Shown: positions 9,094-17,879, counted from the first letter of the stretch. The stretch is DNA of 64,000 nt from Pseudotabrizicola sediminis (GCF_004745575.1 NZ_RPEM01000010.1:35842-99841); one strand, 5' to 3'. Translations and numbers: made by a program. The notes: generated by a model not told the origin, from the sequence alone.

Positions 9094-9507
9094 AGCGCCG
9101 CCTGTCGAGAGTTTCAGCCTAATGTGGTCCCTTGCCTAACAAATTGGCTTAAGCCCGTTCCAGCCCCGCCCGGGTGTAGCTAGGTTCTAGCCAAGGGTTC
9201 ACCTCAGTCTCCCCATCGCCACCAATGTCGACGTTCTCTGAGGATCCTTTAGGGCTTCCGCCTGGGCGGCTGACTTGGCTGGTTTGAAGGCTTGAGGTGA
9301 GCCAGTGCAAGGAGAGAGCCATCACCGGTGGAGACCTACCCCTCTCAGATGGTCGAGGTGGTAGTCAGTTCATCGAAGCTCAAGCTATGCTCAAGTTACC
9401 CGGAGGGAGGTTACACAAACTCAGCACGCGAGCTACACACACCAAATGGACGCATTGTAAGTTTCTGTTTTCATTGGTACATTTCAGGGTCAGAAACGTC
9501 CTGTCGC
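9094..9507. other. Right end of the island, no gene recognised
   Basis: About 400 bases between the restriction-modification leader and the right attachment core. It holds the second putative integrase arm site (9408-9418) and related sequences (tcaagttac at 9391, gctacacac near 9430). The open frames here have no recognisable content. Confidence 0.35.
9408..9418 (+). repeat. Putative integrase arm-type site, right
   Basis: The second copy of aggttacacaa, in the same orientation as the one at 1703-1713 and close to the right att core. Confidence 0.45.
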
Positions 9508-9508
9508 T

Positions 9509-9522
9509 CTCACTGTCCGCCA
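9509..9522 (+). repeat. attR core
   Basis: ctcactgtccgcca, identical to the tRNA-Ser 3' end at 1632-1645. Upstream sequence no longer resembles a tRNA, so this is the duplicated target at the far end of the island. Confidence 0.85.
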
Positions 9523-9725
9523 GATGCCCCCGGTAAGCTATTGATGCTAAATAGAAAATCGCGGAGCCTTTGTTTTTCATCCCCCACCATGTCCCCCACT
9601 TGGGTTTGGCATGGCGCGGAATGTGGTGGAACGCTTTGGATGCTTTTCTGCAAAGCCCTGATTTGTGGATGTGCGTTTTTTGCGTCCCATGCCGGTCCCA
9701 TACGGGCCTAGGCCCACAGAAGCGA

Positions 9726-9736
9726 CCCCCCCCCCC
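9726..9736. repeat. C11 homopolymer
   Basis: A run of eleven C in noncoding sequence outside the island. Confidence 0.8.
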
Positions 9737-9843
9737 ACGCTGTTCCCGCTGCCGGGGAAGGCTTGTCCAAACCTTTTTTGTGGCGGTTTATGATCGAACG
9801 GTAATCAGCGCCGGTCCTTGTCCGGGCAGGGCCAAAGATTAGG

Positions 9844-9856
9844 CCCCCCCCCCCCC
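9844..9856. repeat. C13 homopolymer
   Basis: A run of thirteen C, about 100 bases upstream of the small gene at 9958. Confidence 0.8.
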
Positions 9857-9957
9857 GAGCGGGTCGCTGGTGGCTCAGTTTGAATTTTAGTGGGGTTGAC
9901 GTGGGTATCGCTTGTCCGCACTTCCTGTAGGCTAAGTGGTGTGCATAGGAGGCTGAT

Positions 9958-10233
9958 GTGTCCATAAATGACTATGTTGACGATCTGGAAGGCGCGGCAC
10001 GTTTCGCCGCCGCAAAGGCGGGCGCTATTGAGATATGCGCCGCCCATAGTGACGTGACAATTCGAGTGGGAGACGCAGATGCAGAACGCCACGCCTACGC
10101 ACTTGCCACCACAATTCTTAAAAGAGACGGCACAGCTTGGATGAGGGAAGATCTGATGCCTGCCATTGCCGACCTGTTGGATATGGCAGCAGATGGTGAG
10201 TGTCCGCAGTGTGCCTACATCCGGAGTGAGTGA
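9958..10233 (+). CDS. Small hypothetical protein
   Basis: 91 residues, acidic, starting MSINDYVDDLEGAARFAAAKAG and ending with a Cys pair (CPQCAYIRSE) that could bind a metal but is too little to call. The GTG at 9958 has a strong AGGAGG seven bases upstream, which decides the start. I do not recognise a family. It stands alone, downstream of the poly-C runs. Confidence 0.6.
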   Translation: MSINDYVDDLEGAARFAAAKAGAIEICAAHSDVTIRVGDADAERHAYALATTILKRDGTAWMREDLMPAIADLLDMAADGECPQCAYIRSE

Positions 10234-10254
10234 GGCTTAAAGGCCTCAAAGGAG

Positions 10255-10276
10255 AAAAAAGCCCGCCGATGCGGGC
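10255..10276 (-). terminator. Rho-independent terminator for the SRAP gene
   Basis: Read on the minus strand, GCCCGC, a four-base loop ATCG, GCGGGC and then six T. It lies 28 bases past the stop of the minus-strand gene at 10304. Confidence 0.8.
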
Positions 10277-10303
10277 CAAGACCCACGTGGCGCATTCTAC
10301 ACC

Positions 10304-10930
10304 TTAGATCGGCTCATCCAGCAACTGTAATGCACCATCGGGCAAGGGGCGCTGAAGTTTCGCGGCAATCTCAAAGGGTGCTGACAGCCATGTCTCCCAT
10401 TCATCAGGCTCGGTCAGGATGGCGGGCATTGCCTTGGGATGCACCGCGCCCACCTCGGCATTTGGCGTGCAAGTCAGAAAGGCGAAAAGGTCATCTGTTG
10501 TAGGCCCGTCCTTCACCTTGCGCAGTGATTGCCAGCCGCGAACCTCGATACCCGCGAAGAACATGGGCTTGCCCGGTTCGGCAGGACCGAACCATTGATT
10601 GCCGCCCTTCTTTGGCTCGGCAAAAGAAGTCACTGGCACAAGGCAACGGTGTGCTGGGCCAAGCCAGCGCCGCCAGTGCGGGGATGCCAGATTGCGGACA
10701 TTTGCCACGCCGGGGTCACGCTCAGTTTTGAGGACAGATGCCGGTGAGGGCATACCCCAGCGAGCGCGCACCAGTTCCAGCCCATTGCTAGAGTGGCGCA
10801 CAATCGGCGCAAGCCGGTCTGGATAGATCGAGCCAGGTTCAAGGTTTCCTGCACCATCTGACCATTCCAGCCCGACGAAAAGGCGGCGCACCGCCTCTTG
10901 GGCGGTTGTCTGACTGTAAAGATTGCACAT
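10304..10930 (-). CDS. SRAP/HMCES-family protein (YedK-like)
   Basis: 208 residues from an internal ATG at 10930. SRAP proteins form a thiazolidine link to abasic sites in single-stranded DNA through Cys2, exposed after Met removal. Here the chain starts MCNLYS, giving the required Cys2. The other conserved residues are visible as Asn in NVRNLASPHWRRWL, Glu in CLVPVTSFAEP and His in HPKAMPAIL. GAGG lies at a good distance before this ATG. The frame continues upstream for 115 more codons without a stop (see the next entry). The family requires the short form, so I call that one. A terminator follows. Confidence 0.85.
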   Translation of the reverse strand: MCNLYSQTTAQEAVRRLFVGLEWSDGAGNLEPGSIYPDRLAPIVRHSSNGLELVRARWGMPSPASVLKTERDPGVANVRNLASPHWRRWLGPAHRCLVPVTSFAEPKKGGNQWFGPAEPGKPMFFAGIEVRGWQSLRKVKDGPTTDDLFAFLTCTPNAEVGAVHPKAMPAILTEPDEWETWLSAPFEIAAKLQRPLPDGALQLLDEPI

Positions 10931-11275
10931 CGCTGCCTCATCATCGGTCACCACATTCCCATGCGGCGCATTGGGGGAATAGTATCCGGGCAAGATGGTT
11001 CCGTCCGCCACTTCCAGATTGGGGAAGGCATCGGCAAAGGCAGACGCATCATGCGGACAGCGAAAATAGAGGGCGATGCGGTCGCGCCCGCCATTTCCGC
11101 CGCCACCATGCAGCGCATAGCTCGCCTTCCCGATGTGGCGATCAAGCCACTTATACATTGGCATCATAGCGCGACCGAACCCGTTCGGGGGAACGTAGAA
11201 CCAGATGCGCACCGGAAACGCACGTTCATCAGCCTTGGATTGTAGTTCGGTTCGTCTTGTCATCGGTAAGAACAA
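10931..11275 (-). other. In-frame 115-codon extension upstream of the SRAP start
   Basis: The SRAP frame is open back to 11275 (ATG also at 11263). The extension reads like a real protein: FPVRIWFYVPPNGFGRAMMP, then a Gly-rich loop, then IALYFRCPHDASAFADAFPN. It could be a separate domain fused in frame, giving a 319-323-residue product whose SRAP Cys is internal. Alternatively, both products could be made from one frame with two starts. I do not recognise the domain. Confidence 0.5.
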
Positions 11276-11433
11276 ACACGGAGCAATCTTGGGTGCAAGG
11301 CTGACCTTCGTCGGGTTGGGGCGACGGGTTCCTGATCGAGAGCACCAGAGCTGTGGGCGCGCTAGATCAGGGAAGAGATTGACGCTTGTCGAAGGGTATT
11401 GTTTGTTTGAAATGCAGCATTGGAAGGGCTTTG

Positions 11434-12243
11434 ATGACTGGATTCTTCAAGAGAATTGTTCTGGCGCTTGCGCTTGTAGCGCCACCGGCAGCCGCACAGA
11501 ACTTTGATGCAGGGCTGGCTGCTGCGCAGGCCGGAGATTTTACCACAGCGATCCGAGAATGGACGCCTCTGGCCGAGATGGGCAACGCGATTGCGCAAGG
11601 CAACCTCGGTCTAATTTACGAAAACGGCCACGGTGTTCCGCAGGACTATGCACAAGCTGCGAAATGGTACCTATTGGCCGCAGAGCAAGGCAATGCATGG
11701 GGGCAAAACAAACTCGGTGACCTGTACGAAAACGGTCAAGGTGTTCCACAGGACTATGCCGAAGCTGCAAAATGGTACCGACTGGCCGCAGAGCAAGGTA
11801 ATGCATGGGCGCAAACCAATCTCGGTAACCTGTACGGCAACGGCCACGGTGTTCCAAAAGACGATGCCGAAGCCGCAAAATGGTACCAACTGGCCGCAGA
11901 GCAAAACAGTGCTTACGCACAGGCTAACCTAGGGTACCTGTACATGAACGGCCAAGGTGTTTCACAAGACTATATCGAGGCCGCAAAATGGAACCGACTA
12001 GCCGCAAAGAAAGGCCATGCAGTGGCACAGCATAACCTTGCGCTAATGTTCGAACACGGCAATGGCGTGCCGCAAGACTTTGTGACAGCGCATATGTGGT
12101 ACAATCTCGGCGCGGCGCAGAATGTCAATGACGCAGCACAGTTTCGAGACGAGCTCGCGAAGCGAATGAGCCCTGAAGATGTCTCGGAGGCACAGAAACG
12201 TGCGCGGGCTTGCCTCGCATCAAACTATCTGGACTGCGATTGA
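11434..12243 (+). CDS. Exported Sel1-repeat protein
   Basis: 269 residues. The N-terminus MTGFFKRIVLALALVAPPAAAQ is a clear signal peptide with cleavage likely after AAAQ or AA. Five near-identical 36-residue Sel1 repeats follow (pattern GNAxAQxNLGxLYxNGxGVPQDYAEAAKWYxLAAEQ), the last one more diverged, then a short tail ending YLDCD. Sel1 repeats form alpha/alpha scaffolds for protein-protein contacts, here in the periplasm. The start at 11434 follows GGAAGGG; an upstream in-frame ATG at 11386 would put 16 residues before the signal and is less likely. The repeats are also alike at the DNA level (108-base unit). Confidence 0.88.
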   Translation: MTGFFKRIVLALALVAPPAAAQNFDAGLAAAQAGDFTTAIREWTPLAEMGNAIAQGNLGLIYENGHGVPQDYAQAAKWYLLAAEQGNAWGQNKLGDLYENGQGVPQDYAEAAKWYRLAAEQGNAWAQTNLGNLYGNGHGVPKDDAEAAKWYQLAAEQNSAYAQANLGYLYMNGQGVSQDYIEAAKWNRLAAKKGHAVAQHNLALMFEHGNGVPQDFVTAHMWYNLGAAQNVNDAAQFRDELAKRMSPEDVSEAQKRARACLASNYLDCD

Positions 12244-12279
12244 GCCTGCTGCATACCTACCCCTTGATCGGCTTTGCGT

Positions 12280-12810
12280 TCATTGGAGACCATTAGCGCG
12301 CCACGCCGCCCAGCGCCGCCGCTGGGCCCCAGCAATCCTCTCCTTGCCGTCGGGAGTCCGAGCCCCGGTTGACTTGCCACCATGAAACTTGCAACGCCTG
12401 CGGCCCGCCTCTGACTTATTTCGGCACTCGCCGCCCTTGCGCGTCTTTGCCCCGCACACCACGCGGCAGCGAGCCTTGCGCTGGGCTTCCCGTTCACGCC
12501 ACAGCACCATCTGAGCCTCAACCCAAGCGTCGATTCGGGCGCGTTCATCCCTTTTCTGTGTATCACCCCATCCCCCCGCGCGCGCATTATGGGGGATTAA
12601 ATCCGCCAAGGTGGGAAGTTCCAGCACCTTGGCAAAGGATCGAGGCGCGCCCCATTTAAGCGGGACGGTGTTCTTTGCCTCCCAATACTGGACGGCCTCC
12701 CGCGAGACGCCCGAAAGCTGCGCAAGGGCACGCTGGGTCAGGCCAGCGGCCTTTCGGCTGGCCTTCAGAGCCGCCCCAGTCGTGGCAATTCGTGCCGCAC
12801 GCATGGTCAC
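12280..12810 (-). CDS. XRE-type helix-turn-helix protein with HGG C-terminus
   Basis: 176 residues. Residues about 10-65 form a Cro/C1-type helix-turn-helix (ALKASRKAAGLTQRALAQLSGVSREAVQYWE). The C-terminal third has a Cys/His cluster (CRVVCGAKTRKGGECRN, RRRCKFHGGKSTGARTPDG), a module common in alphaproteobacterial prophage and island genes that may bind zinc. It is the last gene of a minus-strand run and overlaps the gene upstream by ATGA. It is probably a regulator of the accessory segment it sits in. Confidence 0.75.
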   Translation of the reverse strand: MTMRAARIATTGAALKASRKAAGLTQRALAQLSGVSREAVQYWEAKNTVPLKWGAPRSFAKVLELPTLADLIPHNARAGGWGDTQKRDERARIDAWVEAQMVLWREREAQRKARCRVVCGAKTRKGGECRNKSEAGRRRCKFHGGKSTGARTPDGKERIAGAQRRRWAAWRANGLQ

Positions 12811-13091
12811 GTCTCAAAGGGGCGCTGTGCCCCCGTCGCGGCCCTTCTGGCGCGTGCAGCGCGCTTCCTGCACCCTTCGCGGCAGAAGGCCGCATCGGCA
12901 CGGCGCGTGAAGGGCACGGGGTCGCCACATTCCCGGCACGACCATTCGCCGCCGCCCCGTCTAGCGTTTAGCATGATGCGCTGTGCGCGGGCTTTTCGGT
13001 GCCGTTTGTTCCCACATGGCCAAGTGTAGAACAGCACGTTTTGCGGCCAGCTTTCGCCGGGTTCGACGCCGCCTGGATCGGGTTCTGCCAT
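12807..13091 (-). CDS. Small zinc-ribbon protein
   Basis: 94 residues. The C-terminal half has CREC at about 52-55 and a second Cys pair (FCREGC) in a treble-clef-like spacing, followed by an Arg/Ala-rich basic helix, suggesting a small nucleic-acid-binding protein. AAAGGA precedes the ATG. It overlaps the XRE gene downstream and is probably cotranscribed with it. Function unknown. Confidence 0.65.
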   Translation of the reverse strand: MAEPDPGGVEPGESWPQNVLFYTWPCGNKRHRKARAQRIMLNARRGGGEWSCRECGDPVPFTRRADAAFCREGCRKRAARARRAATGAQRPFET

Positions 13092-13155
13092 GATGGTCCT
13101 TTGATTAAATCGGGGGCCAGAGACGGGTTAAGCCCTTGGGGTTGCACAATCGAAT

Positions 13156-13488
13156 TCAACTAACTGGTGACGCCGAAATGCGGCCATCGCGCGCCACATG
13201 GATGCGGCCCTCCGCCTGCATCGTGTCCAGAAGCTGATAGGTTTGGGTCACCCCCAGCCGGGTTGCCGTAGCGATTGCGCCGGGTCGATGTCGCCCAGCG
13301 CGGATTGCGGCAAAGATTGCCCCTTCATCATCCAATTTCGGGGCAGGGGGTGCCGCTACTTCCGCTACTTCCGCTACTTCCGCTACTTCCGCTACTTCCG
13401 CTACTTTTGCCGGGGGTGCAGCAACGGGCGAGGGGTGAGCCTCGCCCGCCGTGACAGCTTGCAGCGCCGCCGCAACATCAAACCACAT
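13156..13488 (-). CDS. Hypothetical protein with Glu-Val-Ala repeats and a winged-helix-like C-terminus
   Basis: 110 residues. After a Pro/Ala-rich stretch comes a tandem EVA array encoded by six exact 9-base repeats. The C-terminal half (GAIFAAIRAGRHRPGAIATATRLGVTQTYQLLDTM) looks like a small winged helix. The start overlaps the end of the DUF3987 gene by 11 bases, so it is translationally coupled. The repeat number could vary by slippage in steps of three residues without breaking the frame. Confidence 0.6.
   Translation of the reverse strand: MWFDVAAALQAVTAGEAHPSPVAAPPAKVAEVAEVAEVAEVAEVAAPPAPKLDDEGAIFAAIRAGRHRPGAIATATRLGVTQTYQLLDTMQAEGRIHVARDGRISASPVS
13353..13406. repeat. Six tandem copies of a 9-base unit
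   Basis: ccgctactt is repeated six times without change, reading Glu-Val-Ala on the minus strand inside the gene at 13156-13488. It is a microsatellite-like coding repeat, not a CRISPR: there are no spacers. Confidence 0.95.
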
Positions 13489-14527
13489 CGCGCGGCCTCA
13501 CGATCCGATACGCCACTTTCCGCGATACGCCGCCGATGATTTCACCCTCTGGCAATGCCGCCAGCCATCCGCTATCGGCCAAGGTTGCCATCAGCTTTCG
13601 TGCGGTCTTTGCCTCGCGCAAAGCGTTCGGCCCGTATTGCATCGCATCCTTTGGGGTGATTGTCGCCGGGTCGCGGTCCAAGCGGTGCGCCTGTTCTGGC
13701 CAGCGGTCCAAGATCCACAGCCGCAAGCCTTCGGCCTGTGCCGTTTCCGCCGATACAAGCGCCGTGTCCGCCAGCCGCACCGCCTCTGACAGATAGAATT
13801 GCGCCAGAGCGATGCCCCAAGCCATTGCCTGCGCCGTGATAGCGGGGGCCATCAGATCGCCCCACAGCGCCAGCACAGCCGCAATGCGCACCGCCTGTTC
13901 TGCCGCCTTGGATGCAAAGCCCGTCACATGCGCAAGGCTTGCCCCGGTGCGCTGTTCCTGTTCGATGGTATCGGCAAAGGCCACCAGCAATGCCCGCGCA
14001 TCTGGTGACAGGCAAAGGGCGCGCGGTTGCAGTTCGCGGGTTTCCGGGTCCATCGACATCGGCGTTTCAAGGATGGTGCGCAAGCGTTCGCTGAAACGGC
14101 CCAAGGCCCCATCATCGCGCCGGGTCAGCGATGACAGGCGGGTGCCGATGGTGCTTGGCGGTTCGGTGATAAGGAAGCGTGGCAGAAAGCCTGTGCCGGT
14201 CGCTGTGCCATCGGCCAGAAGGCCCCGCGCGACCTCGGGCTGTATCATCAGATGCACTGCCAGCCGCCGCCCAAACAAAGTATAGGCCCCATCCCCCGCA
14301 CGAGTGCGCCTAATCGGGTTGCCCTGCCACAGATCGTTTAGGGCGGTCAGGGTCTTTAGGCGGTTTTCGCTGTTCATCGCATGGCCCCCGATGAATTGCC
14401 CGCCTTCATCGGCAAAGATGCCAAGTGACGGTTGCCCTTCCGCGAACAGTTTGGTCAGCCCTTCAAAGGTCGGTTCCGTAACCGTGCGGTCCGCAGACGG
14501 GGGCGCAATCGGTATGGCAAGGCGCTG
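13478..14527 (-). pseudogene. DUF3987 protein, 5'-truncated
   Basis: The frame encodes the C-terminal half of a DUF3987 protein (primase/helicase-associated family of phages and islands). A nominal ATG at 14377 gives 299 residues. The homology clearly continues upstream of it: PTFEGLTKLFAEGQPSLG and DEGGQFIGGHAMN are typical DUF3987 sequence, in frame, up to a stop at 14528. The sequence beyond about 14510 belongs to an ABC permease on the other strand, so the N-terminal part has been lost at a rearrangement. The remaining genes of the run (13488 to 12280) follow it as an operon. Confidence 0.75.
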
Positions 14528-15206
14528 TCAAATCCTTTCGTGATGGACGCCTTCAAGACAAGCCTGACGGTTGCGCTTGCCTCGGCGGTGCTGGCCACGC
14601 TGTTCGGCACCATGGGCGCTGGCCCTGCAATCGGTCAGGGGACGCCTGCGGCTGGCCTTCGATGCGTTGATCTACATAGCGGTGATGGTACCAGGCATTG
14701 TGATCGGCATTGCCACGCTGATTGCCCTTGTCACCCTGTTCGGCTGGCTAAACCCGCTTCTGGCCGCGATCTGGCCCTTTGCTGCCAAGGCACCGCAGCT
14801 TTCTCTCGGCTATGGCTCGCTGATCGCGGCGCATGGGTTGTTCACCATGGCATTGGTCATCATCATTGTCCGCGCCCGCATGGCCGGCATGGACCGCAGC
14901 CTGATCGATGCCTCGGCCGACCTTGGGGCAACGCCTTGGGGCACCTTCCGGCAGGTGACGTTGCCGCAAATCTTCCCTGGCATCCTTGCGGGGTTCCTGC
15001 TGGCCTTCACCTTCAGCTTTGATGACTTCATCATCGCCTTCTTCGTCGCTGGGTCGCAGACGACCCTGCCAGTCTACGTATTTTCCTCCATCCGCCGTGG
15101 CGTCACGCCCGAGATCAATGCCATCGGAACGATGGTGCTTGCCGTTTCGCTTGTGCTTTTGATCGCGGCGCAAGCCATTCTGCAGCGCGGACGCAAGGCG
15201 GGGTGA
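14510..15206 (+). pseudogene. ABC transporter permease (PotC-like), truncated and frameshifted
   Basis: The fragment starts within the protein at YGKALSNPFVMDAFKTSL and reads to LATLFGTM. Near 14611 one extra G shifts the frame, and the permease resumes as ALALQSVRGRLRLAFDALIY and runs to a stop at 15206. The inner-membrane permease signature is visible (DASADLGATPWGTFRQVTLPQI, the EAA loop), as are several hydrophobic segments. The family is the spermidine/putrescine-type permease II. The N-terminal half is missing at the junction with the DUF3987 gene. It probably once formed an operon with the dehydrogenase downstream. Confidence 0.8.
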
Positions 15207-15223
15207 TGCCAAGGGATTCTCAG

Positions 15224-15982
15224 ATGTTGTTGAAAGCGCGTGTGGCCTTCGTGACCGGGGCAGGATCGGGCATTGGCCGGGCCGGAGCCCTTGCCATGGC
15301 CGCCGAGGGCGCGCTTGTGGTCGTAACCGACCGCGACGGCGACCGGGCGCAGGCCGTCTGCGACGAAATTGCGCAAACTGGTGCGAGGGCCGAAGCGCGC
15401 GGCCTTGACGTAAGCGACGACAGCGCCCTGACCGCCGAGATCAGCGCTGCCGCATCCCGGCACGGGCGGCTGGACATCCTGCACTCCCATGCCGGGATCC
15501 AGATACCCGGCAAACTGGAAGAGGTCTCGCCCGACCAGATGGACACGTCGTGGCGATTGAACGTCCGATCGCATTTCGTGGCGGCGCGGGCGGCGATGCC
15601 GGTGATGACGGCGCAAGGCAAGGGCTCGATCATCATCACTGCGTCAAACTCTGGCGTGCAGTATGACCGCGAGATGATCGCCTATGCCACGACCAAACAC
15701 GCGGTCATCGCGATGACGCGGCAGATGGCGGTGGACTACGCGAGCCACAACGTGCGCTGCAACGCGCTTTGCCCGGGATTCGTGGACACGCCCTTCAACA
15801 ACGGGTTCGAACGCCAGATGGGCGGCCGCCGCGCGCTGGAGGCGTATATCGCCCAAAGCATCCCGATGGGCCGCTGGGGCACACCTGAGGAAATCGCCCA
15901 AGGCATCGTCTTTCTGGCCTCTGACCAATCAGCCTTCATGACCGGTCATGCGCTGGTGATCGACGGAGCCGAGTGCATCTGA
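15224..15982 (+). CDS. Short-chain dehydrogenase/reductase
   Basis: 252 residues from the ATG at 15224, which follows AAGGGA (in-frame starts at 15203 and 15206 overlap the permease stop). Classical SDR: NAD(P)-binding TGAGSGIG near the N-terminus, then HAG (the NAG variant), a catalytic Ser in ITASNSG, YATTK with Tyr and Lys, and the PGFVDTP and GHALVIDGAE ends. The substrate is not evident. Its former partner is a polyamine- or sugar-type ABC permease, so a role in catabolism of the transported compound is plausible. Intact. Confidence 0.88.
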   Translation: MLLKARVAFVTGAGSGIGRAGALAMAAEGALVVVTDRDGDRAQAVCDEIAQTGARAEARGLDVSDDSALTAEISAAASRHGRLDILHSHAGIQIPGKLEEVSPDQMDTSWRLNVRSHFVAARAAMPVMTAQGKGSIIITASNSGVQYDREMIAYATTKHAVIAMTRQMAVDYASHNVRCNALCPGFVDTPFNNGFERQMGGRRALEAYIAQSIPMGRWGTPEEIAQGIVFLASDQSAFMTGHALVIDGAECI

Positions 15983-16033
15983 GGCGAAAGTGTCCTTTCC
16001 ACCCCTCGCGCTGGGGGCGCTATATCGGCGGAA

Positions 16034-17698
16034 TCGGCCGAGGCTGTGTGGAAACTGGCTTTTGTGGTAACTTCTGCAGGGCATCGGGGGTGCGCATGGC
16101 AGAATTTATCGAGGGTGTTGACCGAGGTCAGACGATGCTTTTCCGGACCGGTTGGAGGACTGGGGAGGCGAGGACAGTTTGGTCCGCGTCGTTGATCTTT
16201 TCTTCGCTGAACTGGATCTGCCGGGGCTTGGGTTCGTTCGGGCAGCGCCAGCGCGGACAGGGCGGCCCGGCTATCATCCGGCGGTGCTGCTTAAATTGTT
16301 TATCTATGGTATCTGAACCCTATCCCGTCCAATCGCAGGCTGGAGCGTGAAGCAGGACGCAACGTCGAGGTGATGTGGCTGACTGTAAGGCTGGTTCCGG
16401 ATCACAAGACGATTGCCGACCTTCGACGCGATAGCGGCCCGGCCATCCGCAAGACCTGCGCACAATTTGTCGAACTGTGCCGCCGGATCGGCACGCTGAA
16501 GGGCAATTGCGTTGCCATTGACGGCGAGCCAAGTTCAAGGCGGTCAACAACCGCGACCGCAATTTCACCAAAGGCAAGATTGCCAGCCGACTGGCCCACC
16601 TGGAGGCCGATGTTGATCGCTACATCAACGAGATGGTGCGCATCGACCGGCAGGAAGAAGGCGAGGCACGGGCCGAGAAGGTGGCCCATCTTGCACGCCG
16701 CTATGGCCGCATCCGGCAAGAGATAGCACGGTTGAAGGCGATGGACGAAGCGTTGGCCGACGCACCTGATGGCCAGATTTCCCTGACCGATCCCGACGCC
16801 CGTGCGATGGCAACCAGCGCCCGGCACAGTGGGATGGTCGGCTACAACGTCCAAAGCGTCGTCGATACAGAGACGCACATCATCGTCACGCATGAGGTCA
16901 CCAATCAGGGCTTCGACCGTGACCAGCTCAGCCCGATGTCAATCGCGGCTAAGGATGCTCTTGGCCGCAATGACCTGCATGCCATTGCCGACAAGGGCTA
17001 TTTCAGCGGCCCCGAGATCCTGGCCTGCCATGAGGCGGGTATCACCACGACGGTGCCACGCCCGGCCACCTCGGGCAACGCGGCCAAGGGCATGTATTTA
17101 AAGGCCGACTTCACCTATGACGCCGGGCGCGATGTCTATGTTTGCCCGGCGGGCGAGGACTTGACCTACCGCTACACAACCGAGGAGCGCGGCGTTCAGC
17201 TCCGGCGTTACTGGATCAACGCTTGCCAGACTTGTCCGCTCCAGAGCAAATGCACCACCGGCACGGAACGGCGGATCACTCGATGGGAGCACGAACAACT
17301 GGTTGACGATATGGGCAACCGGCTGGGCCGTGACCCCGATGCAATGACCCTGCGTCGTTGCACGGTAGAACACCCGTTCGGCACGATCAAAGCCTGGATG
17401 GGCCACACCCATTTCCTGACCCGGAGGCTGAAGAATGTGCGCAGCGAGATGGCGCTAAACGTGCTAGCCTACAACATCAAGCGGATGGTCGCCCTGATCG
17501 GCATCCGTCGGCTCATGCAGGTGATCCCGGGCTAATATTTGGCGCTCAGTAGCCGAAAGCGTCGCCGGAAATAGACTTCGATGCCTCTCACCCTCGGTCA
17601 CAGACCGAATGGTGCCGAACTGACGGCGTTGTCGACCACCACACCAAAATTACACAGCGACCTGCCAAGTCGCCGAGTTTCCACACAGCCTCGGCCGA
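16034..17698 (+). mobile_element. IS1182-family insertion sequence, degenerate
   Basis: A perfect 23-base terminal inverted repeat bounds the element: 16034-16056 (starting tcggccgaggctg) and 17676-17698 (its reverse complement). The interior is a broken IS1182-type transposase. No target duplication could be recognised next to the ends. Confidence 0.85.
16096..17535 (+). pseudogene. IS1182-family transposase, frameshifted
   Basis: Starts MAEFIEGVDRGQTMLF and ends at a stop at 17535. At least three frame changes interrupt it: after MLF near 16145, near 16315 where the frame with NRRLEREAGRNVEVMWL takes over, and near 16527 after NCVAIDG, where SKFKAVNNRDRNF continues in another frame. The last 300 codons (from 16633) are open and hold the DDE domain, for example ARHSGMVGYNVQSVVDT and TVEHPFGTIKAWMG. 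It is not expected to make an active enzyme. Confidence 0.88.
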
Positions 17699-17879
17699 GT
17701 GCTGCCGTTGACGTGCGGCGCGGTGGTTTCCCAGAATTGGACATTACGGACTCCCGATCCCGTCTCACGACGATTGCGCCAAACTGCTCCTTGCCATCTT
17801 TCGCTCCGACGTCCTCGCGACCCTGACGGCTTACGCCGCCATGGCCGAAGCCTTGTAGACCCGACCTCGGGCCATCAAA

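Larger units (their letters stand above)
1632..9522. mobile_element. 7.9-kb integrative island in tRNA-Ser
   Basis: The tRNA 3' end (14 bases, ctcactgtccgcca, 1632-1645) is repeated directly at 9509-9522. Between the copies lie a tyrosine integrase immediately beside the tRNA, a polymerase-palm protein, a serine recombinase and an MmeI-like restriction-modification gene. The interior is visibly more AT-rich than the flanks. This is the layout of a tRNA-targeted integrative element. No conjugation or virion genes are seen, so it would need help to move between cells. Confidence 0.85.
9523..9957. other. Intergenic stretch with two poly-C runs
   Basis: About 435 bases outside the island's right end. 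It contains C11 at 9726-9736 and C13 at 9844-9856 and no gene with recognisable content. The end of the stretch provides AGGAGG before the GTG at 9958. Confidence 0.4.

Noticed and set aside
10981..11245. Small genes on the plus strand opposite the SRAP region
   Set aside because: They mirror the minus-strand frame and lack ribosome-binding sites or motifs.
13353..13406. Possible CRISPR array
   Set aside because: Nine-base units repeat without spacers inside a coding frame; no cas genes are present.
14571..15206. Intact 211-residue ABC permease
   Set aside because: The first codons are out of frame with the clear permease sequence just upstream; the gene is frameshifted and truncated.
17102..17412. 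Independent minus-strand gene in the IS1182 element
   Set aside because: Antisense shadow of the transposase DDE domain.
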